NCBI GenBank assembly: GCA_002294185.1
Contig: DBFD01000073.1
Coordinates: 1 to 64,000, forward strand
Reading direction: 5' to 3'
From: Paracoccus sp. UBA889
GTDB taxonomy: Bacteria > Pseudomonadota > Alphaproteobacteria > Rhodobacterales > Rhodobacteraceae
Length of the DNA stretch: 64,000 nucleotides
Below the pieces are notes generated by a model. That model was not told the DNA's origin. It worked only from the letters and a program-made list of their open reading frames with translations, and searched no databases. Shown in pieces: positions 17,392 through 26,201 of the stretch (its first letter is position 1; every line of letters starts with the position of its first letter). The translations under genes were made by a program, and so were the position numbers.

Positions 17392-17982
17392 ATGCAGACG
17401 ACTACACTTTCCTTCTCGAACCTGCACAACCATGGCGAATTGTTCGCCAATCTGTTCCGCGCCCGCAAGCAGAGTTTCATCATCCAGAAGAACTGGGATC
17501 TGCCCGAATCCGAGGATATGGAATTCGACCAGTATGATACGCCTCAAAGCCGCTGGATCGCGATCCACGACCGCGGCGAGGTTCTGGCGGGCATCCGATT
17601 GACGCCGACGATCGCGCGCTGCGGTATCTACAGCTACATGATCCGCGATGCGCAAAAGGGCATTCTGGGCGGGTCGATCCCGCAGGATCTGCTGTTCGCC
17701 GAGGCGCCCATCGACGAACAGACCTGGGAATGCTCGCGCGTTTTCGTCAGTCATTCGATCCCGCAAACCTATCGTCGCAAGGTTCACTTCAAGATGGTCG
17801 AGGCCATGACCGGATCGGCCCGGGAACTGGGCGCGTCGCGGCTGATCGCGCTGACCGGGGCGACCTGGCCGCGCTGGTATGGCCGCTGCGGGCTGGATGC
17901 CGAGGCGATCGGCCGCAGGATGTGGATCGACGATGGAGACTTCCAGTGCGTGTCGATCGACCTGACGCCCAAGATGCACTGA
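17392..17982 (+). CDS. Acyl-homoserine-lactone synthase (LuxI family)
   Basis: LuxI enzymes make N-acyl-homoserine lactones from S-adenosylmethionine and acyl-ACP. The 196-residue protein has the invariant set: Arg25, Phe29, Trp35, Asp46, Asp49, Arg69, Glu113 and Arg116 (WECSRVF). The acyl-chain specificity cannot be read from the sequence. A good CAGGAG site lies before the ATG. The gene order luxR-luxI in the same direction suggests co-transcription, possibly with positive feedback. Confidence 0.93.
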   Translation: MQTTTLSFSNLHNHGELFANLFRARKQSFIIQKNWDLPESEDMEFDQYDTPQSRWIAIHDRGEVLAGIRLTPTIARCGIYSYMIRDAQKGILGGSIPQDLLFAEAPIDEQTWECSRVFVSHSIPQTYRRKVHFKMVEAMTGSARELGASRLIALTGATWPRWYGRCGLDAEAIGRRMWIDDGDFQCVSIDLTPKMH

Positions 17983-18042
17983 TCCGAGGCAGTCGAAGGG
18001 GGCTGTTCGGCGCGGGTCCGCGGGCCTAGGATGGGCGCCGAA

Positions 18043-19359
18043 ATGGCCGACCTTTTCGACACGCCCGCAACCGCCGAGCCGCCGCAATCGCCGGCGGCAA
18101 GACCTTTGGCCGATCGCATCCGCCCGGTGCGCATGGAGGATGTGATCGGCCAGGACAAGGTTCTGGCGCCGGAAGGGCCATTGGGTTCGATGCTGGAAGC
18201 GGGCAGCCTGTCCTCGCTGATCCTCTGGGGGCCGCCTGGCGTGGGCAAGACCACCATCGCGCGGCTTCTTGCCGACGAAACCGATCTGGCCTTCGTCCAG
18301 ATCAGCGCCATCTTTTCGGGCGTTCCGGAACTGCGCAAGGTCTTCGAGGCGGCCAAGCTGCGCCGGCAGCAGGGGCGCGGCACATTGCTGTTCGTGGATG
18401 AAATCCACCGCTTCAACAAGGCGCAGCAGGACAGCTTTCTGCCGCACATGGAGGACGGCACGATCCTTCTGGTCGGCGCCACGACCGAAAACCCGTCTTT
18501 CGAACTCAACGCCGCGCTCATGTCTCGCGCGCAGGTGATCGTTCTGGAACGGCTGGGCCAGGCCGATCTGGAACGGCTGACGCAGCGGGCCGAGGCGGAA
18601 CTGGGCCGCAAGCTGCCGCTGACCGCGCAGGCGCGCGAGGCCCTGCTGGACATGGCCGATGGCGATGGCCGTGCGGCGCTGAACCTGGTCGAACAGGTGG
18701 CCGCGTGGAAGACCGCCGCGCCCGTCGATGCCCAGGCCATGGCCAAACGGCTGATGAAGCGCGCGGCGAAATACGACAAGTCGGGCGATGAACATTTCAA
18801 CCTGATTTCGGCCCTGCACAAATCCGTTCGCGGCAGCGATCCGGATGCCGCGCTCTACTGGCTGGCGCGGATGCTGGAGGGCGGCGAGGATCCGCGCTAT
18901 CTGGCCCGCCGCATCACCCGCATGGCGATCGAGGATATCGGGCTGGCCGATCCGGCTGCACAGCGTCACTGCCTCGACGCATGGGCTCTTTTCGAACGGC
19001 TGGGCAGTCCCGAGGGCGAACTGGCGCTGGCGCAGGCGGTGATCTATCTGGCGCTGGCGCCGAAATCCAATGCCGGATACGGCGCCTACAAGGCCGCGAG
19101 GGCCGAGGCCAGGCGAACCGGCAGTCTGATGCCGCCCGCCCATATCCTGAACGCGCCGACAGCGATGATGAAGGAACAGGGCTATGGCGCCGGCTATGCC
19201 TATGACCACGATGCCGAGGACGGGTTCAGCGGCCAGAACTATTTCCCCGAGGGCATGAAACGGCCGGTTCTCTATGTTCCGGTCGAACGCGGATTCGAGC
19301 GCGATCTGAAGAAGCGGCTGGACTGGTTCGTCGCCCAGCGGCTGAAGCGCGGCGGTTGA
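18043..19359 (+). CDS. rarA: Replication-associated recombination protein A (RarA/MgsA)
   Basis: RarA is an AAA+ ATPase related to clamp loaders that acts at stalled forks. Residues 1-8 (MADLFDTP) match the family start. Walker A GPPGVGKTT is near residue 67 and Walker B LLFVDEIHRFNKAQQD near 120. The C-terminal half carries the DPDAALYWLARMLEGGEDP and MAIEDIGLADP tetramerization blocks. The ATG at 18043 is chosen over 18031 on family length and because AGGA is then 11 bases upstream. It begins a run of closely spaced housekeeping genes that continues to 22174. Confidence 0.96.
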   Translation: MADLFDTPATAEPPQSPAARPLADRIRPVRMEDVIGQDKVLAPEGPLGSMLEAGSLSSLILWGPPGVGKTTIARLLADETDLAFVQISAIFSGVPELRKVFEAAKLRRQQGRGTLLFVDEIHRFNKAQQDSFLPHMEDGTILLVGATTENPSFELNAALMSRAQVIVLERLGQADLERLTQRAEAELGRKLPLTAQAREALLDMADGDGRAALNLVEQVAAWKTAAPVDAQAMAKRLMKRAAKYDKSGDEHFNLISALHKSVRGSDPDAALYWLARMLEGGEDPRYLARRITRMAIEDIGLADPAAQRHCLDAWALFERLGSPEGELALAQAVIYLALAPKSNAGYGAYKAARAEARRTGSLMPPAHILNAPTAMMKEQGYGAGYAYDHDAEDGFSGQNYFPEGMKRPVLYVPVERGFERDLKKRLDWFVAQRLKRGG

Positions 19360-19390
19360 CTTTGGGCGGCTTCCGGCACAGGAGGGCGCG

Positions 19391-19765
19391 ATGATGAATC
19401 CCTTCCTTCAGGTGGCCCTTGGCGGCGCTGCGGGCGCGACCGCCCGCTATTCGGTCTATCGTGCGATTGCCTGGCACGGGCCGGGTTTCCCGGTGGCGAC
19501 GGGCGTCGTCAACGTCGTTGGCAGCTTCGCCATGGGCATTCTGACCATCGCGCTGGCGCAGCGGTTCGGCAACCATTATGCGCCGCTTCTGCTGACCGGC
19601 TTTCTGGGCGGGTTCACCACCTTTTCGGCCTTCTCGCTGGACGCGCTGACGCTGTGGGAACGCGGGCAGGCGGCGGGCATGATCGTCTATGTCCTTGTCT
19701 CGGTCGTGCTGTCGCTGGCGGCGGTGATTGCGGGCCTTGTCGTCGGACGGGGCTTTTTCGCATGA
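19391..19765 (+). CDS. crcB: Fluoride channel CrcB (Fluc)
   Basis: CrcB proteins are small dual-topology membrane channels that export fluoride. The 124-residue product has four hydrophobic segments and the signature LLTGFLGGFTTFSAFSLDA around residues 65-83. An ATG pair (19391, 19394) offers two starts with AGGAGGGCG upstream. No fluoride riboswitch is evident, and the gene overlaps the next one by 4 bases, so it is probably expressed with its neighbours. Confidence 0.95.
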   Translation: MMNPFLQVALGGAAGATARYSVYRAIAWHGPGFPVATGVVNVVGSFAMGILTIALAQRFGNHYAPLLLTGFLGGFTTFSAFSLDALTLWERGQAAGMIVYVLVSVVLSLAAVIAGLVVGRGFFA

Positions 19766-20808
19766 GCGGCGTGCAGACCCTGCGCGTCGGCCGGGACGAG
19801 GGCGACCAGCGCCTTGACCGCTGGCTGAAGAAGAAATTTCCGCAACTGACCCAGGGTGCGGTGGAAAAGATGTGCCGCACCGGCCAGTTGCGCCTCGATG
19901 GCGGCCGGGTCAAGGCCGCCAGCCGGATCGAGGCCGGGCAGGAGGTGCGTGTGCCGCCCCTTCCCGATGCCAGGCCGGCGCCACGGGCCGATGCGCCGCG
20001 CATTCCCGAATCAGATCAGCGCATGATCCAGGCCGCCGTGCTGTGGAGGGACGATCACATCATCGCCCTGAACAAGCCGCCGGGACTGCCCAGCCAGGGT
20101 GGCAGCGGGCAGGGCGACCGGCATGTGGACGGTCTGGCCGAGGCGCTGACATTCGGCTACAAGGACCGACCCAAGCTGGTGCACCGGCTGGACAAGGACA
20201 CGTCGGGCATCCTGTTGCTGGCTCGCACCGACCGCGTCGCCCGCGCGCTGTCCGAGGCGTTCCGGTCACGCGCCACACGCAAGATCTACTGGGCCGTGGT
20301 CGCCGGCGTGCCGCAGCCGCGCATGGGCACGATCCGCTACGGGCTGGTCAAGGCTCCGGGTCACGGGCGCGGCGGCGAGGGCGAAAAGATGATCGCCGTC
20401 CATCCGCGCGACATCGACAGCACCGAAGGCGCGAAGCGGGCGACGACCGATTATGCCGTTCTGGACGCGCTGGCGAGCCGGGCAAGCTGGTGCGCGCTGG
20501 TGCCGATCACCGGGCGCACCCATCAACTGCGCGCGCATATGGCCGAACTGGGCCACCCGATCGTCGGCGACGGCAAATATGGCGGCTCGGGCCAGGAAAA
20601 TCTGGGCGACGGCTGGGGGGCGCAACTGGGCGGAGAGATCAGCCGCAAGCTGCATCTTCATGCCCGGTCCCTGTCTTTCGACCATCCGGTCACCGGAAAG
20701 CGCCTCATCCTGACCGCGCCGTTGCCCGATCACATGAAACGCACCTGGAAAAGCCTTGGCTGGCACGAGAGCGATGTCCCCGAGGATCCCTTCGCGGAGG
20801 CGGAATGA
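19762..20808 (+). CDS. RluA-family 23S rRNA pseudouridine synthase (RluC/D-like)
   Basis: The enzyme isomerises uridines in 23S rRNA. Residues 1-75 form an S4 RNA-binding domain (QRLDRWLKKKFPQLTQGAVEKM). The catalytic domain contains VHRLDKDTSGILLLART with the active-site Asp, and the later ITGRTHQLRAHMAELGHPIVGD. At 348 aa it has the RluC/RluD length, but the target base cannot be assigned. It starts in an ATGA overlap with crcB and ends in one with the HAD gene. Confidence 0.94.
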   Translation: MSGVQTLRVGRDEGDQRLDRWLKKKFPQLTQGAVEKMCRTGQLRLDGGRVKAASRIEAGQEVRVPPLPDARPAPRADAPRIPESDQRMIQAAVLWRDDHIIALNKPPGLPSQGGSGQGDRHVDGLAEALTFGYKDRPKLVHRLDKDTSGILLLARTDRVARALSEAFRSRATRKIYWAVVAGVPQPRMGTIRYGLVKAPGHGRGGEGEKMIAVHPRDIDSTEGAKRATTDYAVLDALASRASWCALVPITGRTHQLRAHMAELGHPIVGDGKYGGSGQENLGDGWGAQLGGEISRKLHLHARSLSFDHPVTGKRLILTAPLPDHMKRTWKSLGWHESDVPEDPFAEAE

Positions 20809-21464
20809 AACTGGTCGTCTTCGATGTCGATGGCACGTTGATCGACAGTCAGCATCATATCCACGGCGCGATGAGCCTGGCCTTCGAGGGCGTCGGTCGC
20901 CCCCCTCTGCCGCGCGAAGAGGTGTTGCAGATCGTCGGCCTGTCGTTGCCCGAGGCGGTGGCGCGGCTTGTCCCGGATGGCGATCCTCATGTCCGGGCGC
21001 GCATCGTGCAAGGTTATCGCGAAGCCTTCCTGAAGGCGCGGATCGCACAGGCTGCGCCACTCTACGAGGGCGCGCGCGAATGCCTGGACCATCTCTCCGG
21101 CCGCGGTGATCTGCTGCTGGCGGTGGCGACCGGAAAATCCCGGCGGGGACTTGACGCGATGATCGAGGCACATGGCTTGCACGGCCGTTTCGTCAGCTTG
21201 CAGACAGCCGATCATCATCCCTCGAAACCCGCGCCCCAGATGGTGCAGGCCGCGCTGGCCGAGGCCGGTGTCGGCGCCGAGGCCGCGATCATGGTCGGCG
21301 ATACCAGTTTCGATATCGAAATGGCGCGTGCGGCCGGGATGATGGGCTACGGGGTCTCCTGGGGGTATCACGGACCAGAGGGACTGGTGGCATCGGGGGC
21401 CGCGCTGGTCGCCGCCGATTTCGCCGCGCTGACCCGGGCGATCGAGGCTTGGGCCGCGGCATGA
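20805..21464 (+). CDS. HAD-superfamily phosphatase (Gph/PGP-like)
   Basis: The 219-residue protein has the complete HAD motif set: FDVDGTLIDS at residues 5-14 (motif I, nucleophile Asp), VATGKSRRG (motif II), and the later SKPAPQM lysine and MVGDTSFDIEMARAAGM (motif IV). The cap domain between motifs I and II is of the phosphoglycolate phosphatase type. The true substrate is unknown. It overlaps both neighbours by 4 bases. Confidence 0.93.
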   Translation: MKLVVFDVDGTLIDSQHHIHGAMSLAFEGVGRPPLPREEVLQIVGLSLPEAVARLVPDGDPHVRARIVQGYREAFLKARIAQAAPLYEGARECLDHLSGRGDLLLAVATGKSRRGLDAMIEAHGLHGRFVSLQTADHHPSKPAPQMVQAALAEAGVGAEAAIMVGDTSFDIEMARAAGMMGYGVSWGYHGPEGLVASGAALVAADFAALTRAIEAWAAA

Positions 21465-22174
21465 GCGAATGGAAGGCACGCCGCTTCTGGCAGGCCGCGG
21501 CGATCCGGCCCGACGCCGCGGGATGGCAGGTCGCGCTGGACGACCGCCTGCTCCGGACGCCCGGCAAGCAACCCCTGATCCTGCCGACCAGCGCGCTGGC
21601 CGGCGCCATTGCTGCCGAATGGGACGCGCAGAAGGATTTGATCGACCCCGCGACGATGCCGCTGACCCGCGCGGCCAATTCCGCCATCGAGAAGGTTCTG
21701 CCGCAATTTGCTGCGGTGGCGGGGATGCTGGCCGATTACGGGGGCACTGACCTCTTGTCCTATCGCGCCGACCAGCCCGAGGAACTGATCGGATTGCAGG
21801 CCGAGGGCTGGGATCCGCTGATCGACTGGGCGGCAACCGCGTTGCGCGCGCCGCTTCGGATCACCCATGGCGTGATCCCGGTGCCGCAGGATCCCGAGGT
21901 TCTGGCGCGCCTGCATCAGGTCGTGATCGGGCTGGACCTGTTCGGGCTGACGGCATTGCACGATCTCGTGACGCTGCCGGGATCGCTGATCCTGGGGCTG
22001 GCGGTGATCCGGGGCAGGATCGACGGCGAGACGGCGCATCGCCTGTCGCGCATCGACGAGGATTTTCAGATCAGCCGCTGGGGCAAGGATGACGAGGCCG
22101 CGCAAGCCGCGCGGTCGCGACGATGCGCATTGATCGACGCCGAGCGGCTGTGGTGGCTGTCTCGCGCCGGTTGA
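21461..22174 (+). CDS. Atp12-family F1-ATPase assembly chaperone
   Basis: Atp12 proteins bind the alpha subunit of F1 before hexamer assembly and are found in mitochondria and alphaproteobacteria. The 237-residue product has the family pattern: WKARRFW, then VALDDRLLRTPGKQPL, then AIAAEWDAQKDLIDPATMPLTR, and the C-terminal RIDEDFQISRWGKDDEA. It starts at an ATGA overlap with the HAD gene and closes the run that began with rarA. Confidence 0.94.
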   Translation: MSEWKARRFWQAAAIRPDAAGWQVALDDRLLRTPGKQPLILPTSALAGAIAAEWDAQKDLIDPATMPLTRAANSAIEKVLPQFAAVAGMLADYGGTDLLSYRADQPEELIGLQAEGWDPLIDWAATALRAPLRITHGVIPVPQDPEVLARLHQVVIGLDLFGLTALHDLVTLPGSLILGLAVIRGRIDGETAHRLSRIDEDFQISRWGKDDEAAQAARSRRCALIDAERLWWLSRAG

Positions 22175-22201
22175 AAGCCGCTGCGTCACCTTGCGATCCG
22201 C

Positions 22202-22231
22202 TTGACCTGTTAGCGTTGATCGGCACAATAC
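22202..22231 (+). promoter_or_regulatory. Possible promoter of bztA
   Basis: TTGACC (22202-22207) is followed after 18 bases by CAATAC (22226-22231). The -10 is poor. It is offered only because it is the best match in the 170-base gap before bztA. Confidence 0.3.
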
Positions 22232-22344
22232 CGCCCATCATGGGCCGTTCATCCGACCGGCCCGGTGGGAATGCGGGCTGCCTCGGCGGCTCCAACAGCC
22301 GACCGGCCGAGAATGGCACGGAAGGCATCAACAGAGAGGACAAG

Positions 22345-23361
22345 ATGAAGAAATCCCTATTTCTCGGCTCGGTTGCCGCGGTCACGCTGAGTGCCGGGGT
22401 CGGCATGGCCGACACGCTGGCCGATGTGAAGGCGCGCGGCGAACTGATCTGCGGCGTCAATACCGGTCTCGTGGGCTTCGCGGCGCCGGATGCGAACGGC
22501 AACTGGGCCGGCTTCGACATCGCGGTGTGCAAGGCCGTCGCGGCCTCGGTGCTTGGCGATCCCTCGAAGGTCAAGTATGTGCCGACGACCGGGCAGACCC
22601 GCTTTACCGCGCTGTCATCGGGCGAGGTCGATCTGCTGGCCCGCAACTCGACCTGGACCTTCTCGCGCGACACCGACCTGAAGCTGGATTTCGTGGCCGT
22701 GAACTATTACGACGGTCAGGGCTTCATGGTGCCCAAGGATCTGGGCGTGACCAGTGCCAAGGAACTGGACGGTGCTACCATCTGCATCCAGACCGGCACC
22801 ACGACCGAACTGAACCTGGCCGATTACTTCAAGGCCAACAACATGAGCTATCAGCCGGTCAACATCGACAGCAACGCCGAGGGCGAGCAGCAATACATGG
22901 CCGGCGCCTGCGATGCCTATACGACCGACGCATCGGGTCTTGCCGCCACCCGCGCGGCCTTTGCCAATCCCGAAAACCACGTCATCCTGCCCGAGATCAT
23001 CTCGAAAGAGCCGCTGGGCCCCGCCGTGCGCCAGGGCGACGATCTGTGGGCCGATATCGTGCGCTGGTCCTTCTACGCGCTGGTCGCGGCCGAGGAATAC
23101 GGCGTCACCTCGAAGAATATCGACGAGCTGGTGAAATCCTCGCAGAACCCGGAGGTGCAGCGTCTGCTGGGCGTGACCGACGATCTTGGCGCGATGATCG
23201 GACTGGACAAGGAATGGGCCAAGCGCGCCATCCAGGCCAGCGGCAATTATGGCGAGATCTTTGCGGCCAATATCGGTGAACAGACTCCGATCGGGCTGGC
23301 GCGAGGTCTGAATGCGCAATGGACCCAGGGCGGGCTGATGTACGCCCCGCCGTTCCGCTGA
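22345..23361 (+). CDS. bztA: Glutamate/glutamine/aspartate/asparagine ABC transporter, substrate-binding protein
   Basis: This periplasmic binding protein delivers acidic amino acids and their amides to the BztBCD complex. Residues 1-22 are a Sec signal peptide (cleavage after VGMA), followed by the solute-binding domain with the motif NWAGFDIAVCKAVAASVLGD. At 338 aa it has the AapJ/BztA length. The ATG at 22345 is set by AGAGAGGA upstream and by the signal peptide. It is the first gene of the operon and is separated from bztB by a perfect palindrome. Confidence 0.95.
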   Translation: MKKSLFLGSVAAVTLSAGVGMADTLADVKARGELICGVNTGLVGFAAPDANGNWAGFDIAVCKAVAASVLGDPSKVKYVPTTGQTRFTALSSGEVDLLARNSTWTFSRDTDLKLDFVAVNYYDGQGFMVPKDLGVTSAKELDGATICIQTGTTTELNLADYFKANNMSYQPVNIDSNAEGEQQYMAGACDAYTTDASGLAATRAAFANPENHVILPEIISKEPLGPAVRQGDDLWADIVRWSFYALVAAEEYGVTSKNIDELVKSSQNPEVQRLLGVTDDLGAMIGLDKEWAKRAIQASGNYGEIFAANIGEQTPIGLARGLNAQWTQGGLMYAPPFR

Positions 23362-23380
23362 TCGGACGAGACAATCTTGT

Positions 23381-23402
23381 CGGGGGCGCCATGGCGCCCC
23401 CG
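23381..23402 (+). other. Perfect 22-base palindrome between bztA and bztB
   Basis: CGGGGGCGCCA is followed directly by its exact complement. In RNA it would fold into a very stable hairpin about 20 bases after the bztA stop. Such elements commonly protect the upstream binding-protein mRNA, so BztA would be made in excess over the membrane subunits. Confidence 0.7.
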
Positions 23403-23479
23403 ATGGCTTCAAGAACAACGACAAGCCGGTCGGCCAGAAGCGGCACGAAAGCTGCAGGACCGGATGCAGGGGTAAAGCC

Positions 23480-24736
23480 ATGACGGATGTTTCGGCACCG
23501 GCGAATCCGCCGTTCCGACTGAACATGCTGATCTATGACCGGCGCTATCGGTCGATGACCTTCCAGGTGATCGTCTTCATTCTGGTGATGGCGCTAGGAT
23601 GGTGGCTGATCAACAACACGATCCAGAACCTGCGCGCCCTGGGCAAGGATTTCGATTTCGGCTTCCTGTTCCAGCGCGCGGGCTACGACATCCCGCAGAC
23701 CCCGATCCCCTATACGTCGGATGACACGCATCTGCGTGCGGCCATTGTCGGGCTGCTGAACACGATCATCGTCTCGGTCCTCGGCTGCGTCGCGGCGACC
23801 ATCCTGGGCGTCGGGGTGGGTGTGGCGCGCTTGTCGAACAACTGGCTGTTCGCCCGGCTGATGACCATCTATGTCGAGATGTTCCGCAACATTCCCCTGC
23901 TGCTGTGGATCCTGATCATCTACGCGCTTTTCACCGAGATCATGCCGGCGCCCAATGCCTATCGCGGCGAGAATCCGGCCTGGTCGAAGATCCTGTTCGA
24001 CAATGTCGCCCTGACCAACCGCTATACCGCCATTCCCGGACTGGGCATGACCAACGATCCGGGCAGTCTGGATCTGGGCGCGCGCGTGACCATCAGCTGG
24101 GCCACGATCGCCTTCGCCGCCGCCCTGATCGCGGGCTGGTTCCTGCGCCGCGCGATCCTGGCATGGGCGCAGGTCACGCAGGACCGGACCGGCCGCCGTC
24201 CGACCACCTGGTGGATCAATCTCGGCGTGATGGTCGTGCCCTCGCTGCTGCTGATCTGGTTCTTCGGCCTGCATCTGCTGCCACCGGAGTTGAAGGGTTT
24301 CAACTTTACCGGCGGGCTGAACGTCCAGAACGCGCTGGTCGCATTGTGGCTGGCGCTGACCCTCTATACCGGCGCCTTCATCGCCGAGATCGTGCGCGCG
24401 GGCATCCTGGCCGTGAACAAGGGTCAAAGCGAGGCGGCCTTCGCGCTTGGCCTGCGGCCGAACCGGACCATGAACCTGGTGATCCTGCCGCAGGCGCTGC
24501 GGGTGATCATCCCGCCGCTGATCTCGCAATATCTGAACCTGATGAAGAACAGCTCGCTGGCCATCGCCGTGGGCTACATGGATCTGCGCGGCACGCTGGG
24601 CGGGACGACGCTGAACCAGACCGGGCGAGAGCTGGAATCCATCTTGCTGATGATGCTGATCTACTTGCTGCTCAGCCTGATCATCTCGGCCGGGATGAAC
24701 GTCTTCAATTCCCGCGTGAAGCTGAAGGAGCGTTGA
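23480..24736 (+). CDS. bztB: Amino-acid ABC transporter permease BztB
   Basis: The 418-residue inner-membrane protein has several hydrophobic segments. It carries the permease EAA loop near the end (GQSEAAFALGLRPNRTMNLVILPQALRVIIPPL) that docks on the ATPase. The long insert between the first and later segments (residues about 50-240) is typical of the AapQ/BztB type. Its stop is 1 base from the bztC start. Confidence 0.95.
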   Translation: MTDVSAPANPPFRLNMLIYDRRYRSMTFQVIVFILVMALGWWLINNTIQNLRALGKDFDFGFLFQRAGYDIPQTPIPYTSDDTHLRAAIVGLLNTIIVSVLGCVAATILGVGVGVARLSNNWLFARLMTIYVEMFRNIPLLLWILIIYALFTEIMPAPNAYRGENPAWSKILFDNVALTNRYTAIPGLGMTNDPGSLDLGARVTISWATIAFAAALIAGWFLRRAILAWAQVTQDRTGRRPTTWWINLGVMVVPSLLLIWFFGLHLLPPELKGFNFTGGLNVQNALVALWLALTLYTGAFIAEIVRAGILAVNKGQSEAAFALGLRPNRTMNLVILPQALRVIIPPLISQYLNLMKNSSLAIAVGYMDLRGTLGGTTLNQTGRELESILLMMLIYLLLSLIISAGMNVFNSRVKLKER

Positions 24737-24737
24737 C

Positions 24738-26192
24738 ATGAGCGAGATGCACGCCGAAACCGTTCCCTTCGTTCGCGAGACCATGCTGCCGCCCGCGCCG
24801 CCGCCCATCCGCGAGGCCGGCGCAGTCAGATGGCTGCGACAGAATCTGTTCTCGGGCCCGGTCAACACGATTCTGACGCTGCTGGGTATCGCGATCATCT
24901 GGTTCATCGTCAGCCATTTCTGGCCCTGGTTCGCCCATTCCGTCTGGCGCGCCGACAGCCTGGCGCAATGCCGCGAGATCATCGCCCGAACCTGGGGCGA
25001 GGGCGCGTCGGGCGCCTGTTTCGCGGTAATCCGGGAACGCTGGCATCAATACATGTTCGGCTTCTATCCGCCCGAGCTTTACTGGCGTCCGCTTCTGGCC
25101 TTCGGCCTGCTGATGGTGGCTCTGGCACCGATCCTGTTTTCGGAATCGCGCATCATCCGCCGCATCGTGCTGATCGTCAGCGCGACGGCGACACTGATCC
25201 TGGCGCTGGCGCTTGGCATCCCCACACCGGCGCTGATCCTGGCCGCCACCGCGATGATCGGCGCCATCGCCGTGGCCGAACGGCAGCCGACCCGGCTGCT
25301 GATCTTCTCGGCGCTCTATCCGTTTCTGGGCGTCTGGCTTCTGTGGGGCGGCAGCCTTTGGGGGCCGCTGATGGTGCTGGCCAGTTTCGGCCTCGGGGCG
25401 CTGGCATGGGTCGTGGTCGCCCGGCTTTTGCCGCTGCTTGCGGCAGCGGCGGCGATCATCGTCGCGCTGGTCTGGTGGATCGGCTTCGCCGGACGGGCCG
25501 CCGAGGATCTGCAGAACCTGCTTCCGCTGGCGATCACGCCGGTCGCCTCGGACCAGTTCGGCGGTTTCCTTCTGGCCATCACCATCGGGATCGCCGGAAT
25601 CGCGCTGTCGCTGCCCATGGGAATCATGCTGGCGCTTGCGCGCCGGTCGGACATGTTCCTGGTGAAATCCCTTTCGGTGATGTTCATCGAATTCATTCGG
25701 GGCGTGCCGCTGATCTCGCTTCTGTTCGTGGCCTCCTTGCTGCTGAACTATTTCCTGCCGCCGGGCACGAATTTCGACATCATCCTGCGGGTCATCATCA
25801 TGGTCACGCTGTTTGCCGCGGCCTACATGGCCGAGGTGATCAGGGGCGGTCTGGCCGCCTTGCCGAAGGGGCAATACGAGGCGGCCGATGCCCTGGGTCT
25901 GGATTACTGGAAGGCGCAACGGCTGATCATCCTGCCGCAGGCGCTGAAGATCTCGATCCCGGGGATCGTCTCGACCTTCATCGGCATGTTCAAGGACACG
26001 ACGCTGGTGACCTTCGTGGGCCTGTTCGATCCGCTGAAGGGCATTTCCGACTTCGTCCGTGCCAATTTCGCCTGGAAGGGCATCTACTGGGAGCCGTTCA
26101 TCTTCGTCGGTGCCATCTTCTTCATCATCTGCTTCAGCATGTCGCGCTATTCGATGTTCCTTGAACGCCGGCTTGCCCGCGACCACCGATAG
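24738..26192 (+). CDS. bztC: Amino-acid ABC transporter permease BztC
   Basis: The 484-residue partner of BztB has extra N-terminal membrane segments (about residues 110-250) before the standard permease domain. The EAA loop reads GQYEAADALGLDYWKAQRLIILPQALKISIPGI. It forms the heteromeric channel with BztB and is followed 9 bases later by the ATPase gene. Confidence 0.95.
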   Translation: MSEMHAETVPFVRETMLPPAPPPIREAGAVRWLRQNLFSGPVNTILTLLGIAIIWFIVSHFWPWFAHSVWRADSLAQCREIIARTWGEGASGACFAVIRERWHQYMFGFYPPELYWRPLLAFGLLMVALAPILFSESRIIRRIVLIVSATATLILALALGIPTPALILAATAMIGAIAVAERQPTRLLIFSALYPFLGVWLLWGGSLWGPLMVLASFGLGALAWVVVARLLPLLAAAAAIIVALVWWIGFAGRAAEDLQNLLPLAITPVASDQFGGFLLAITIGIAGIALSLPMGIMLALARRSDMFLVKSLSVMFIEFIRGVPLISLLFVASLLLNYFLPPGTNFDIILRVIIMVTLFAAAYMAEVIRGGLAALPKGQYEAADALGLDYWKAQRLIILPQALKISIPGIVSTFIGMFKDTTLVTFVGLFDPLKGISDFVRANFAWKGIYWEPFIFVGAIFFIICFSMSRYSMFLERRLARDHR

Positions 26193-26201
26193 GATCCCGC
26201 C

